A DNA stretch of 64,000 nucleotides. Origin: Pseudomonadota bacterium (GTDB taxonomy: Bacteria > Pseudomonadota > Alphaproteobacteria > Rhizobiales > Hyphomicrobiaceae). The position numbers and the translations under genes were made by a program. Shown here in pieces: positions 10,028 through 19,325 of this stretch. The stretch's first letter is position 1, and every line of letters begins with the position of its first letter. The stretch covers positions 229,558-293,557 of the forward strand of contig JAFECG010000026.1 in NCBI GenBank assembly GCA_018242215.1. The letters run 5' to 3'. The notes beneath the pieces are model-generated. The model saw only the letters and a list, made by a program, of their open reading frames with translations. It made no database searches and was not told the origin of the DNA.

Positions 10028-10594
10028 ATGAACGAGACGGGCAACGGCAGTCGCTTTGCGGTCGATGGTTGGGGAGCGCTGCTGATCAGCACCGGAGCGG
10101 CTCTATCGCTCGCCGGCTGCGGGGCGACACTCAGCGACATGACGACAGCTTCGGTGACGAACTATCAGCAAGCGAACATGTTCGCGCCGGCCGGATATAA
10201 CATCTCTGCCAACTCCGACGGCAGTATCCACGTGACCGCAGCCGGATCTCCCGGAACCCCCGCCGACCGCCTGACGAAGATTGCTATGGCTGCCGCGGCT
10301 GAATATGGCAACGAGCAGCATCAGAGGACGTTTACCGCGACGCCTCCACAGACGACGTTCAAATGCGGAAAAACGAAGACCTCCGACAAAGGCAACGTCA
10401 TCAGCATCAAGCCAATCGATCTTCGGGTCGTCTCGATCGACGTCACCTACGGGCGGGATGGGATCGCGCCTGCCGCGCGCAATTCGCGTGAGACGGCAGA
10501 GCAGCTGAAATCCGAGATCGCGTCCGAGACGGTGCCGCCGGACGTTCAGGCTGCTGCAACCCAGGAAGTTGCCCAGCAGTGCGGCAGAACGTAA
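10028..10594 (+). CDS. Putative lipoprotein of unknown function
   Basis: 188 residues. A longish N-terminus leads to a hydrophobic stretch and lipobox LSLAGC with Cys at about residue 31, so it is probably a lipoprotein. The rest is soluble, with a Thr/Ala-rich stretch and two further cysteines (FKCGKTK and VAQQCGRT at the C-terminus). It lies between secG and pyrG. No domain recognised. Confidence 0.7.
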   Translation: MNETGNGSRFAVDGWGALLISTGAALSLAGCGATLSDMTTASVTNYQQANMFAPAGYNISANSDGSIHVTAAGSPGTPADRLTKIAMAAAAEYGNEQHQRTFTATPPQTTFKCGKTKTSDKGNVISIKPIDLRVVSIDVTYGRDGIAPAARNSRETAEQLKSEIASETVPPDVQAAATQEVAQQCGRT

Positions 10595-10604
10595 CCCATT
10601 CTAA

Positions 10605-12323
<1,719 letters not shown>

Positions 12324-12329
12324 TCTCCA

Positions 12330-12466
12330 TCGTCATTCTCGAATGCGCTTCTTGCGATGGGCGTTCGGGAATCCAGCGTGAAGCGGGCCGAGGGGTCGAT
12401 ATTGCGATAGACGTTTTGTGCTGGATCCCAGGCCTTCGCGAGTGCTCGGCCGAGGATGACATGAGT
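12330..12466. repeat. Intergenic imperfect palindromic repeat (copy 1)
   Basis: The spacer after pyrG begins with CATCGTCATTCTCGAATGCG and ends with CTCGGCCGAGGATGACA; in between lie GGAATCC and GCTGGATCCCAGGC. This is the layout of the short dispersed intergenic repeats common in Rhizobiales genomes. Related material occurs at about 46803-46912 and 47785-47890. Probably noncoding; recognised by eye. Confidence 0.5.
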
Positions 12467-12471
12467 TCGGG

Positions 12472-13722
12472 CTATTTCGCATTGGTAAAAGCGGCCGCCA
12501 GTGCCTTGGCTCCCGGCAACTGCGCTTCCTCTTCCATCTTGGCTTCGGTTGCGGCGAGGAGAGCGGCGACGGTGTTGTTCCGGATCGCGACCGGATTGCG
12601 CTCGTAGCCGCCACGCTGAAAGAAATTCGATGTGGGGACTTTCTTGCGCAGGTCTGCCGGCATCGTGACCATGTCGAAGCCGTTGCCGTCACCGGTCAGG
12701 TTCATCATCTCGAGTTCGGCGGCGGTCAGCGGCGGCGCGTAGCCTTTGCGGCTCGCGTATGTGACGGACGTCAGCAGCTTGTGAACCTGGAGCAACGGGC
12801 CGATGTCGATGTCAAGGTTCAGGGCGTGGATGGCGAGGCCCTTCGCCGTTCCGGCGAGGCGGGTGTGAGCCGCCCAACGATCCGGCACGCTGCGGCTGAA
12901 GGCGATCATCTTTTTCAGGATTGCGATTTTGCTTTCGAGCCGCTCGCGCTGTGGGCCGCCAGCATCGAGCGCCTTGGCCTTCAATGATGCGAGGATCCGG
13001 TCGCCGACCTCGGCGAGAAGCTCGATGCTGTTGGTGGCGAGAAGCTGGTTGTAGCCGAGCGCTGTCGTGATCGCGCGTGCGCCGGGCCGGTCGAATTCGA
13101 GACCGGCCTGGACGGCGTAGCCGCCCGAGCCTCCGGATTCGAACGCATAGATCTTCACGCATTGTTCGGGCGTCAGACCGGCAGCGAGAGCGACTTTCGC
13201 GTAAGCGCGGGCGTAATCGACATTGTTTGCGGGTCTGTCCGGCGTGAAGCCGAACTGTTCCTGCGCCTGCTCAAGAAAATCGGCAACGACGGGAACGTAT
13301 TCGAATTCGCCCTGTGGCTTTTCGGGGTTCAAAGGTCTCGGTGGGCCCCTATAAAGCGGCGGCTGAGCGAGGACGTAATCGGCCGCTGTCGGGCGGTCAC
13401 CGTCGTGCTGCTTCGCAATCCGCCGCCTTCTCTTTTCTGCGATGGCGGCCCAATACGGTGCGGCCTGCTCCTCATAGGCGGCGCGCGCGCTTTGATATTC
13501 CGCGAGCTTTTCGCGATACGCGGAGATTTGTTGATCGAGGTCATCTGCGTGCACAGCAGGGATAGATCCCTGTAGAAGTAGGACCAGCGCGGCGCAGACG
13601 ATCACGCGAAGGTTTCGGGTTGAACGCGAACGCGCGTTCTTTCCACACTGTTTGTTGGCGTTTCGGCGGCTGGTGCCCTCGTGCCGCTGCAATCGCATGT
13701 CCATTTGGATCAAGCGGGACAT
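12472..13722 (-). CDS. Exported protein with lysozyme/transglycosylase-like motifs
   Basis: 416 residues from the ATG at 13722, which has AAAAGGG just upstream; other in-frame ATGs lie nearby, so the start is uncertain. A basic N-terminus precedes a signal peptide (VIVCAALVLLLQGSIPAVHA). Then comes an Ala/Glu/Arg-rich coiled-coil-like stretch and a domain containing VKIYAFESGGSGGY and ALGYNQLLATNSIELL. The spacing of Glu-Ser followed about 35 residues later by GYNQLL recalls the catalytic ES and GLMQ motifs of soluble lytic transglycosylases, but this is inferred from pattern only. It is transcribed divergently from a bactofilin gene 42 bp away, a context that suits a peptidoglycan enzyme. 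Confidence 0.72.
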   Translation of the reverse strand: MSRLIQMDMRLQRHEGTSRRNANKQCGKNARSRSTRNLRVIVCAALVLLLQGSIPAVHADDLDQQISAYREKLAEYQSARAAYEEQAAPYWAAIAEKRRRRIAKQHDGDRPTAADYVLAQPPLYRGPPRPLNPEKPQGEFEYVPVVADFLEQAQEQFGFTPDRPANNVDYARAYAKVALAAGLTPEQCVKIYAFESGGSGGYAVQAGLEFDRPGARAITTALGYNQLLATNSIELLAEVGDRILASLKAKALDAGGPQRERLESKIAILKKMIAFSRSVPDRWAAHTRLAGTAKGLAIHALNLDIDIGPLLQVHKLLTSVTYASRKGYAPPLTAAELEMMNLTGDGNGFDMVTMPADLRKKVPTSNFFQRGGYERNPVAIRNNTVAALLAATEAKMEEEAQLPGAKALAAAFTNAK

Positions 13723-13764
13723 GCCCTTTTTATGTTCAGAGTGGATCAATCGCAGGGGGTTCAT

Positions 13765-14259
13765 ATGTTCAGTCGCGATTCACGTGCCGAGACGCGTGCG
13801 GATACTTCACGGCAGACGACGACAGTGACGGCGCCGCCACGGTTCTCCGGACCGATAGGCGTGGTTTCGAACAATAATTCGGCGCCCGGATATTCCGCCG
13901 TGTCGCCCGACAGGCCAACATCGATCCTCGGTCCCGATATTTCGATCTTCGGGGAGCAGCTTATCTTGAAAACCAAAGGTTCGCTGCTGATCCAAGGCCA
14001 CATCGAGGGGGATGTTCACGGCGAGTCTGTGACGGTCGATAACGGCGCGCACGTGAAAGGCGTGATCACGGCGCGGACGATCGCGATCCAGGGCGGCGTC
14101 AAAGGACAGCTCAAGGGCTCGAACGTCATTCTGCATGAGCATTCCGTCGTCGACGCGGACATCGTGCAGGAAAGGCTGATGGTCGCCGAAGGCGCGCAGT
14201 TCGAAGGGAGCGTCAAGAAGGCGAAGGACGCGAGTGAGGTGACGCCCGATCTGTCGTGA
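13765..14259 (+). CDS. Bactofilin family cytoskeletal protein
   Basis: 164 residues from the ATG at 13765 (MFSRDSRAETRADTSRQ) with CAGGGGG upstream; the in-frame GTG at 13681 is less likely. After a disordered, proline-containing N-terminus, residues about 60-145 form the bactofilin beta-helix: repeats of the type GSLLIQGHIEGDVHGESV, AHVKGVITARTIAIQGGVKG and VDADIVQERLMVAEGAQFEG. Bactofilins polymerise on the membrane and position cell-wall enzymes, for example at stalks or curved poles. Neighbouring divergent gene: a possible wall hydrolase. Confidence 0.9.
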   Translation: MFSRDSRAETRADTSRQTTTVTAPPRFSGPIGVVSNNNSAPGYSAVSPDRPTSILGPDISIFGEQLILKTKGSLLIQGHIEGDVHGESVTVDNGAHVKGVITARTIAIQGGVKGQLKGSNVILHEHSVVDADIVQERLMVAEGAQFEGSVKKAKDASEVTPDLS

Positions 14260-14278
14260 TTTCGGTCGGATGGAGAAA

Positions 14279-14306
14279 AAAATCCCGGCGCTGTGCGCCG
14301 GGATTT
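14279..14306. terminator. Bidirectional intrinsic terminator
   Basis: AAATCCCGGCGC-TGT-GCGCCGGGATTT is a perfect hairpin flanked by A and T runs, between the convergent bactofilin gene and the small membrane gene at 14341-14586. Confidence 0.85.
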
Positions 14307-14340
14307 GCTGTGGCTTGGGTCGTCTGAGATCGAGCCGTTG

Positions 14341-14586
14341 CTATGGCGCGGTGGTCGGTGCCGCCGGTGCGGTCGCGGCTGGCGTTTCAGTCGCCACGGT
14401 TTTCACATCCAGCGTCAGGATACCCGTATAGAGCAGGCCGCCGAATACGATTGCGAAAATGATCGCCGTTGCCAGCGCATTCAGGACGCGGTTCGAGAAC
14501 GAGATAAGGTTGCCGATCAGATCGAGGATGAACACGATCACCGCGCCGATCAGTACCGGCTCAAGCCAGGGATATTTATCGAGCAT
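14341..14586 (-). CDS. Small membrane protein of unknown function
   Basis: 81 residues from the ATG at 14586 (MLDKYPWLEPVLIGAVIVF), with GAGGAC 8 nt upstream; a GTG five codons earlier is the alternative. Two transmembrane helices are visible (VLIGAVIVFILDLIGNLI and LATAIIFAIVFGGLLYTGIL), followed by an Ala/Thr/Pro-rich tail. Converges on the bactofilin gene with a shared terminator. Function unknown. Confidence 0.65.
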   Translation of the reverse strand: MLDKYPWLEPVLIGAVIVFILDLIGNLISFSNRVLNALATAIIFAIVFGGLLYTGILTLDVKTVATETPAATAPAAPTTAP

Positions 14587-15057
14587 CTTAGTGGTCCTCA
14601 CGTGCTTTTGTTACGCCGCCTCCCGAGTCGCGGCTTGCGCTGCTGCCTTACCACGTCCGGTCTGCTGGTGATGCAATAAGAGGCAGCCCTTGCGTTTCGA
14701 GGACCAGGACTGACGCTTGGAAAGCACAGACGGCGCGCTGTTTTTGATTGCGACAGCCCTCATAGTAATCTGCATTTACTCGCACGAATATCCGGAGACT
14801 TTTGCGGTCTCGGGCCACACCGATTGAGAGGCGTTCAGGATTTCCCTTGGGCGCAGTTCTGCACGAACGGCGTTGTGGTCATCCAGAAATTCGGCCGAGA
14901 TTTCAGGCGCCAGAATTGAAACGATATAACAGATCACGCTTTCGTGATCACGAAAAGTTTGGTCGGCGTTAGCGAAAAGAGATTGGAATTTTAGCGGTTA
15001 TCTCCGTATGTGATTGGGTAACAGGAACAAACCTGTCGAATACGAGGAGGACACACC
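14587..15057. other. Intergenic region with one doubtful 36-codon ORF
   Basis: 471 bp upstream of the orphan pqqA. The only ORF that looks protein-like runs 14717-14827 (+) from a TTG: a short peptide with a hydrophobic stretch (GALFLIATALIVICIYS) and a soluble end. Its ribosome site (AGGAC about 8 nt upstream) is weak. The stretch just before 15058 is AT-richer and should contain the pqqA promoter. Nothing else is supported. Confidence 0.3.
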
Positions 15058-15147
15058 GTGAAAACTTGGACAAAGCCCGAAGTACGCGAACAGGAAGTTG
15101 GTCTCGAAGTCACGAGCTATCTGCCGGCCGAGATCGACCTGATCTAA
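15058..15147 (+). CDS. pqqA: Second, stand-alone PqqA (PQQ precursor peptide)
   Basis: 29 codons beginning with GTG, preceded by the strong site GAGGAGG. The peptide starts MKTWTKPEVREQEVG and contains the crosslinked Glu and Tyr in EVTSY, the two residues that become PQQ. It differs from the operon-borne PqqA (42562-42651) at only one residue (Thr3 versus Ile3), while the DNA differs at 12 of 90 positions, nearly all synonymous, so it is under protein-level selection. It is followed directly by an intrinsic terminator and has no pqq neighbours. Maturation would rely on PqqD/PqqE made elsewhere in this window. Confidence 0.93.
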   Translation: MKTWTKPEVREQEVGLEVTSYLPAEIDLI

Positions 15148-15170
15148 GAATTTGAACCTTGTGTTCCTGA

Positions 15171-15195
15171 ACGGCGGCCTCTGGCCGCCGTTTTT
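15171..15195 (+). terminator. Intrinsic terminator of the orphan pqqA
   Basis: ACGGCGGCC-TCT-GGCCGCCGT followed by a T5 run, 24 bp after the pqqA stop. Makes this pqqA a single-gene transcript. Confidence 0.88.
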
Positions 15196-15255
15196 GTTTG
15201 TGGAAGTCCGGGTTGGGCCTCGCGGGCGGCGCTTGCGGCCGCTATAACGCCAGCC

Positions 15256-16122
15256 ATGACTCAGCACGAAATCCTGAAGCCCGCCTCGCAGGTTCGCGTT
15301 CGGGATGTTCTCTTCGCGAACGACGCACCGATCGCCGTCCTCGCCGGCCCCTGTCAGATGGAAAGTCGTGCGCACGCGCTCGAGATGGCCGCGGCGCTCA
15401 GCGAGATTTCAAAGAAGCTCGGGTTTGGCCTCGTCTACAAATCTTCATTCGACAAGGCCAACCGGACTTCGCTCACGGGCCGCCGCGGCATCGGGCTCGA
15501 TGCGGCACTTCCGGTCTTTGCCGAAATTCGTGAGACCTACGGGCTGCCGGTCGTCACCGATATTCATGAGGTTGCGCAGTGTGCGCCGGTGGCCGAAGTC
15601 GTCGATGTGCTGCAGATCCCGGCGTTTCTCTGCCGACAGACGGACCTTCTCATCGCTGCAGCGAAGACAGGCCGCGTCGTAAAGATCAAAAAGGGCCAAT
15701 TCCTCGCGCCGTGGGACATGAAAAATGTCGTTGCCAAGGTGACCGGCTCCGGCAATCCGAATGTACTTGTCACGGAGCGTGGCTCAAGCTTCGGTTATAA
15801 CACGCTGGTCGTCGATATGCGTGCGCTGCCGCAGATGGCCGAGACTGGTGCTCCGGTGATCTTCGATGCGACACACGCGGTGCAGCAGCCGGGCGGTCAG
15901 GGAACATCATCGGGCGGCGACCGCCGGTTCGTGCCGACGCTTGCCCGCGCGGCCGTCGCGGTCGGCGTGGCTGGACTCTTCATCGAGACGCACCAGGATC
16001 CTGACAAAGCGCCATCGGACGGACCGAATATGGTTCCGCTCAAGGATTTCGGTGCCTTGATCGCCGACCTGCAGGCGATCGATGCTGTCGTCAAAAAGCA
16101 AAAGGCCGCGAGTCTGGCCTGA
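15256..16122 (+). CDS. kdsA: 3-deoxy-8-phosphooctulonate (KDO-8-P) synthase KdsA
   Basis: 288 residues. It condenses arabinose-5-phosphate with phosphoenolpyruvate to KDO-8-phosphate for lipopolysaccharide. Motifs seen: VLAGPCQMESRAHAL near the N-terminus, YKSSFDKANRTS, TDIHEVAQCAPVAEVVDVLQIPAFLCRQTDLL, KKGQFLAPWDM, FDATHAVQQPGG and FIETHQDPDKAPSDGPNM. Full length. It belongs to the same syntenic neighbourhood as pyrG in many alphaproteobacteria, here interrupted by the envelope genes and pqqA. Confidence 0.97.
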   Translation: MTQHEILKPASQVRVRDVLFANDAPIAVLAGPCQMESRAHALEMAAALSEISKKLGFGLVYKSSFDKANRTSLTGRRGIGLDAALPVFAEIRETYGLPVVTDIHEVAQCAPVAEVVDVLQIPAFLCRQTDLLIAAAKTGRVVKIKKGQFLAPWDMKNVVAKVTGSGNPNVLVTERGSSFGYNTLVVDMRALPQMAETGAPVIFDATHAVQQPGGQGTSSGGDRRFVPTLARAAVAVGVAGLFIETHQDPDKAPSDGPNMVPLKDFGALIADLQAIDAVVKKQKAASLA

Positions 16123-16296
16123 GACCCGCGCCCTTCTGTACGTGTTTGTCGGCCTCGATCATCGCGCCGGCCCGTTCAGCGCAATTCCGATGTCGGCACC
16201 TTGCGCCGCGCATTACCGCGGGCATGTTTGTTGTCGTGCGTTCTGGCTTCTTAATGCAACGATTGATGTCGTAGCGTCTCTCTCGCCGCCGTTTTC

Positions 16297-16321
16297 GTGG
16301 AGCCGTCGCGATCGGCTCCAC
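16297..16321. terminator. Hairpin downstream of kdsA
   Basis: GTGGAGCCG-TCGCGAT-CGGCTCCAC, a perfect 9-bp stem lying between kdsA and a leftward small ORF. It lacks a clear T run, so termination is only possible. Confidence 0.4.
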
Positions 16322-16353
16322 GCTCGTTTCGGCGAGGGCATTCCTTCGGTCTT

Positions 16354-16593
16354 TCAGGCTTTCGTGGTCCAGAGCTGCGCTGCCAGCTCACTGACATGAG
16401 CGGAACTCGTCAGGGCGCCGAATTGTCCGGCTTTGCTCACCAGAATACCGGCAACGCAGGCATTCGATGCGCAGGGGGACGACGGCGACCGTCCGACATG
16501 GATGGCGGCAATCGCCATCGACGTCATGAGCAGGCTCATTGTCGAGATGCAGGAAACGTAGGCAAGGGCACGCGAAACAAGTTCATAGTGCAT
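16354..16593 (-). CDS. Possible small exported or membrane peptide
   Basis: 79 residues from the ATG at 16593, with GAGG six bases upstream. The N-terminal half is hydrophobic (LAYVSCISTMSLLMTSMAIAAIHV); three cysteines occur (SCIS, SPCASNACVAG). No family recognised. It stands alone between kdsA and the cluster starting at 16804. The case for coding rests on the start context and an uninterrupted frame only. Confidence 0.4.
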   Translation of the reverse strand: MHYELVSRALAYVSCISTMSLLMTSMAIAAIHVGRSPSSPCASNACVAGILVSKAGQFGALTSSAHVSELAAQLWTTKA

Positions 16594-16740
16594 GGTCAAC
16601 CTCACAACGCGAGACTAGGGATGACGACACTTCCACTTGCAATGTTGACTTCGGGCGGGGAGAGTTTTGCGCCGGAAGCCGATGTGTTGAGACTACGTCA
16701 ACCTTGGTTAAGAACGCGTTAAGGCTAATGAAATCTGAAT

Positions 16741-16775
16741 AAAAATGCGGGCCACGCCCTTCGTGGCGGGCCCGC
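16741..16775 (-). terminator. Intrinsic terminator of the leftward ABC cluster
   Basis: On the reverse strand the stem GCGGGCCCGCCACG / CGTGGCCCGC is followed by ATTTTTATT, 28 bp beyond the stop at 16804. It ends the transcript that runs from about 21704 to 16804. Confidence 0.75.
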
Positions 16776-16803
16776 AGGAATGGCGTTATCGGCTGGAAGG
16801 CGC

Positions 16804-17481
16804 TCAGCTCTTCATTTCGGCGCGGATGGCACGCGCGATAGCACCGGCGCGCTGGTCGATAAGCTGAGGAATTTCACAGGCGATCGGAATATTCGCCTGC
16901 TTCTCCTGAAACGTGCGAATTTCCCATTTATATTTTTCTTCCTTGGGCGAGAGCTTGGCGATCTCACCGGCCGGACCGCTGGACTCGTCCGTCAGGCCTT
17001 CTTCGTTTTCGGGCGGAAGCTGAATCCCTTCCTTCTCGATCTCCTGGGCGCGCTCCATCTGGCGCTTATGGAACCGCTCGATGCCTGACATGACGACCTT
17101 GCGATCTTCGTTCGTGCGCGTCAGGACGGCTGCGAAAAGCTCGGTCAGTTTGGCGTCGTGTTGGTCAGCAGGAAGTCCGGCGGCGAATTTCTTGACGGCT
17201 GCGTCGGCGTCGTCTTCACTGACGCGGCGGGAGATCAGATATTGAGACAGTTTTCTGATCGTCTCGTCTTTGCGCCAGCTCGATGTGTCGGTGATGGCCG
17301 GTCCATCCCAGATCGTGGCGGCGCTCAAAGTCGGAACCTTGCGGTAAACGCACGGCCATTCGGACGTATCCTTTACGGGCTGGTCCGCCAGGGCGGCCAC
17401 AACGGACATACCGAGAGGCACCACCGCCATAATGGCTGCCTGCAAAGCGGCGCGACGGAAGACGTGTTTTTTCATTTTCAT
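16804..17481 (-). CDS. Exported protein of the PQQ-ADH/lut-type ABC cluster, unknown function
   Basis: 225 residues from the ATG at 17481 (MKMKKHVFRRAALQAAIMAVV), with GAGG upstream; an in-frame extension overlapping the permease gene is rejected. Signal peptide to about residue 33 (MSVVAALADQ). The mature part holds SEWPCVYRKVPTLSAATIWDG and a long charged helical region (ERFHKRQMERAQEIEKEGIQL). Last gene of the five-gene leftward unit, 11 bp after the permease. Similar exported proteins accompany PQQ-dependent alcohol dehydrogenase ABC systems; no domain name can be given with confidence. Confidence 0.75.
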   Translation of the reverse strand: MKMKKHVFRRAALQAAIMAVVPLGMSVVAALADQPVKDTSEWPCVYRKVPTLSAATIWDGPAITDTSSWRKDETIRKLSQYLISRRVSEDDADAAVKKFAAGLPADQHDAKLTELFAAVLTRTNEDRKVVMSGIERFHKRQMERAQEIEKEGIQLPPENEEGLTDESSGPAGEIAKLSPKEEKYKWEIRTFQEKQANIPIACEIPQLIDQRAGAIARAIRAEMKS

Positions 17482-17492
17482 TTCCAAAAACC

Positions 17493-18512
17493 TCAAGCTG
17501 AACCGCCGGGGCCGCCGCGCCGAGCGATCAACCCCTTTGATGGATTGTAGGCAAAAACCGCTGCCGCAAGAAAGGCGATCGTACAGCCGACAACCAATGC
17601 GAGCGAAACCGTATCGACTTGTCCATAAAGCGCGAAGCGGATCAACTCCGTCGCGTATGTGAACGGGTTCAGGCGGCAAATCTCGAAAAGCATCGGACTC
17701 GCCTCGCGGATGCGCCAAAGCGGATAGAGCGCAGACGAGGCGAAGAACATCGGAAAGATCACGAAATTCATCACGCCAGCGAAGTTTTCAAGCTGCTTGA
17801 TGACGGACGAAATGAAGAGGGCGAGCGAGCCGAGCATAAGCCCGGCAAGAATGATGGCCGGAATGACAGTGATATAGCCCGCGAACGGCTGAATGAAGCT
17901 CGGGACCGAGAACAGCGACGTGACAATAGGGTCCGTCATCGTCGGAATCGCACCGCCTGCCCAGCTCGGCGCATCATAGAAGGTGAAGAGCTTCACTTCG
18001 GTGATCGGCGGCGGCGCGATGCCCCAGAACCACGCGACGAGCATGAAGGCATAAGCCTGGATGAGCGCGACGGACACGCCTCCGAGGAGCTTTGACAAGA
18101 GCAGAAACGAACGCGGGAAGGGGCTCACGAGCAACGTTCGCATCGTCCCCGTCTCGCGGTCGTAGACCATCGAGAGCGACGATTGCATGGCATTGAAGAG
18201 CAGGATCATCGCGATCAGGCCCGGCGCAATGAACTCCTCGTAGAGGACATAGGTCTCGTAGGGTGGGATGATCGAAATGCCGAGCGTCTGACGGAATCCG
18301 GCGGCGAAGATGAAGAGCCAGATCAGCGGGCGCACGAGTGCCGAAAGGAAACGCTCGCGCTGATGGAGATAACGCAGGATTTCGCGCCAGACGATGCCTT
18401 TGAAACACGCGAAGTATCCTGCGAAACCCAGGCGGCGGCGTGCGTCGTCATCGCTCCCGCGATAGTTCGCAGCGACGTCGGATGCTGCCGTGACCGTTTG
18501 AGATGAAATCAC
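17493..18512 (-). CDS. ABC-2 type permease, PQQ-dependent alcohol dehydrogenase/lut type (LutF-like)
   Basis: 339 residues. An ABC-2 membrane protein with about six hydrophobic segments: FLSALVRPLIWLFIFAAGF, APGLIAMILLFNAMQSSLS, the coupling region MVYDRETGTMRTLLVSPFPRS, and a C-terminal pair ending in VVGCTIAFLAAAVFAYNPSKG. It overlaps the ATPase gene by 4 bp, so the two form one transporter. In methylotrophs, homologous clusters occur beside PQQ alcohol dehydrogenases and in lanthanide-utilisation (lut) loci. ABC-2 fold and context are seen; the substrate is inferred. Confidence 0.88.
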   Translation of the reverse strand: MISSQTVTAASDVAANYRGSDDDARRRLGFAGYFACFKGIVWREILRYLHQRERFLSALVRPLIWLFIFAAGFRQTLGISIIPPYETYVLYEEFIAPGLIAMILLFNAMQSSLSMVYDRETGTMRTLLVSPFPRSFLLLSKLLGGVSVALIQAYAFMLVAWFWGIAPPPITEVKLFTFYDAPSWAGGAIPTMTDPIVTSLFSVPSFIQPFAGYITVIPAIILAGLMLGSLALFISSVIKQLENFAGVMNFVIFPMFFASSALYPLWRIREASPMLFEICRLNPFTYATELIRFALYGQVDTVSLALVVGCTIAFLAAAVFAYNPSKGLIARRGGPGGSA

Positions 18513-19297
18513 GCGGCTTCCTCTATCGTCGTTTGAGTGCCGGTCACGGCGCGAAACGCTTCGCGAACGCTCGACGTTCCGGTCAACGTCAGAAGCTGAG
18601 GCACCGGGCCGTTATAGAGAACGACGCCCTTGTGAAGAATGACAACCTGATCGGTCCGCAGGACTTCGTCCATCAGATGCGTCGCCCATAAGACACCGAT
18701 CCGTTCCTTGGCGACGAGATCGCGGACGATTTTCATAACGCTTTCGCGCGAGCCCAGATCGAGTCCCACGGTCGCCTCGTCAAGCAAGAGCAGATCCGGG
18801 TGATGCATCATCGACCGCGCGATCTCGACACGGCGAACCTGACCACCGGAAAGTGCACGCACCTTTTCATTCGCGCGATCCGCGAGGCCGACGAGTTCGA
18901 GGGCCTGTTTCGCGCGCATCGTTGCTGCGCGCCCAGCAAACCCATGCAGCGCCGCATGATATTTCAGGTTCTGCATCAGCGTCAGGTCGATATCGAGCGT
19001 CCGGCTCTGGAAGACGACTCCAAGGCGCTGCAGCGCCTGTGACGGACGGCGGCGGACATCGAAACCACGAATGGTGATTTCGCCGCTCACGTTATCGTAC
19101 AGGCGTGTCACGAGCGAGAACAACGTCGATTTGCCCGCGCCGTTGAGGCCGAGCAGTACCACGAAAGCGCCCTGCTCGACGGTGAGCGAAACCCGGTCCA
19201 GCACCTTTCGCTCGCCGAAGCTGTGGCTCACGTTGCTGACGACCAGTGCGGGTGTCCGATCGGCGTCTGCCGGGCCTGTCGATGCCATCGTGGTCAT
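18509..19297 (-). CDS. ABC transporter ATPase, PQQ-dependent alcohol dehydrogenase/lut type (LutE-like)
   Basis: 262 residues from the ATG at 19297 (MTTMASTGPADADRTPALVV), preceded by AGGAAAG. Complete nucleotide-binding domain: Walker A GLNGAGKSTLFSL, Q-loop VVFQSRTLDID, signature VRALSGGQVRRVEIARSM, Walker B LLLLDEATVGLD, and the switch His in VLWATHLMDEV. The pattern is that of ABC-2 exporter ATPases. It starts 28 bp after the propeller gene and overlaps the permease. Confidence 0.9.
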   Translation of the reverse strand: MTTMASTGPADADRTPALVVSNVSHSFGERKVLDRVSLTVEQGAFVVLLGLNGAGKSTLFSLVTRLYDNVSGEITIRGFDVRRRPSQALQRLGVVFQSRTLDIDLTLMQNLKYHAALHGFAGRAATMRAKQALELVGLADRANEKVRALSGGQVRRVEIARSMMHHPDLLLLDEATVGLDLGSRESVMKIVRDLVAKERIGVLWATHLMDEVLRTDQVVILHKGVVLYNGPVPQLLTLTGTSSVREAFRAVTGTQTTIEEAA

Positions 19298-19325
19298 TGC
19301 TTTCCTGCTCGCGTCTTTTCCGCCG

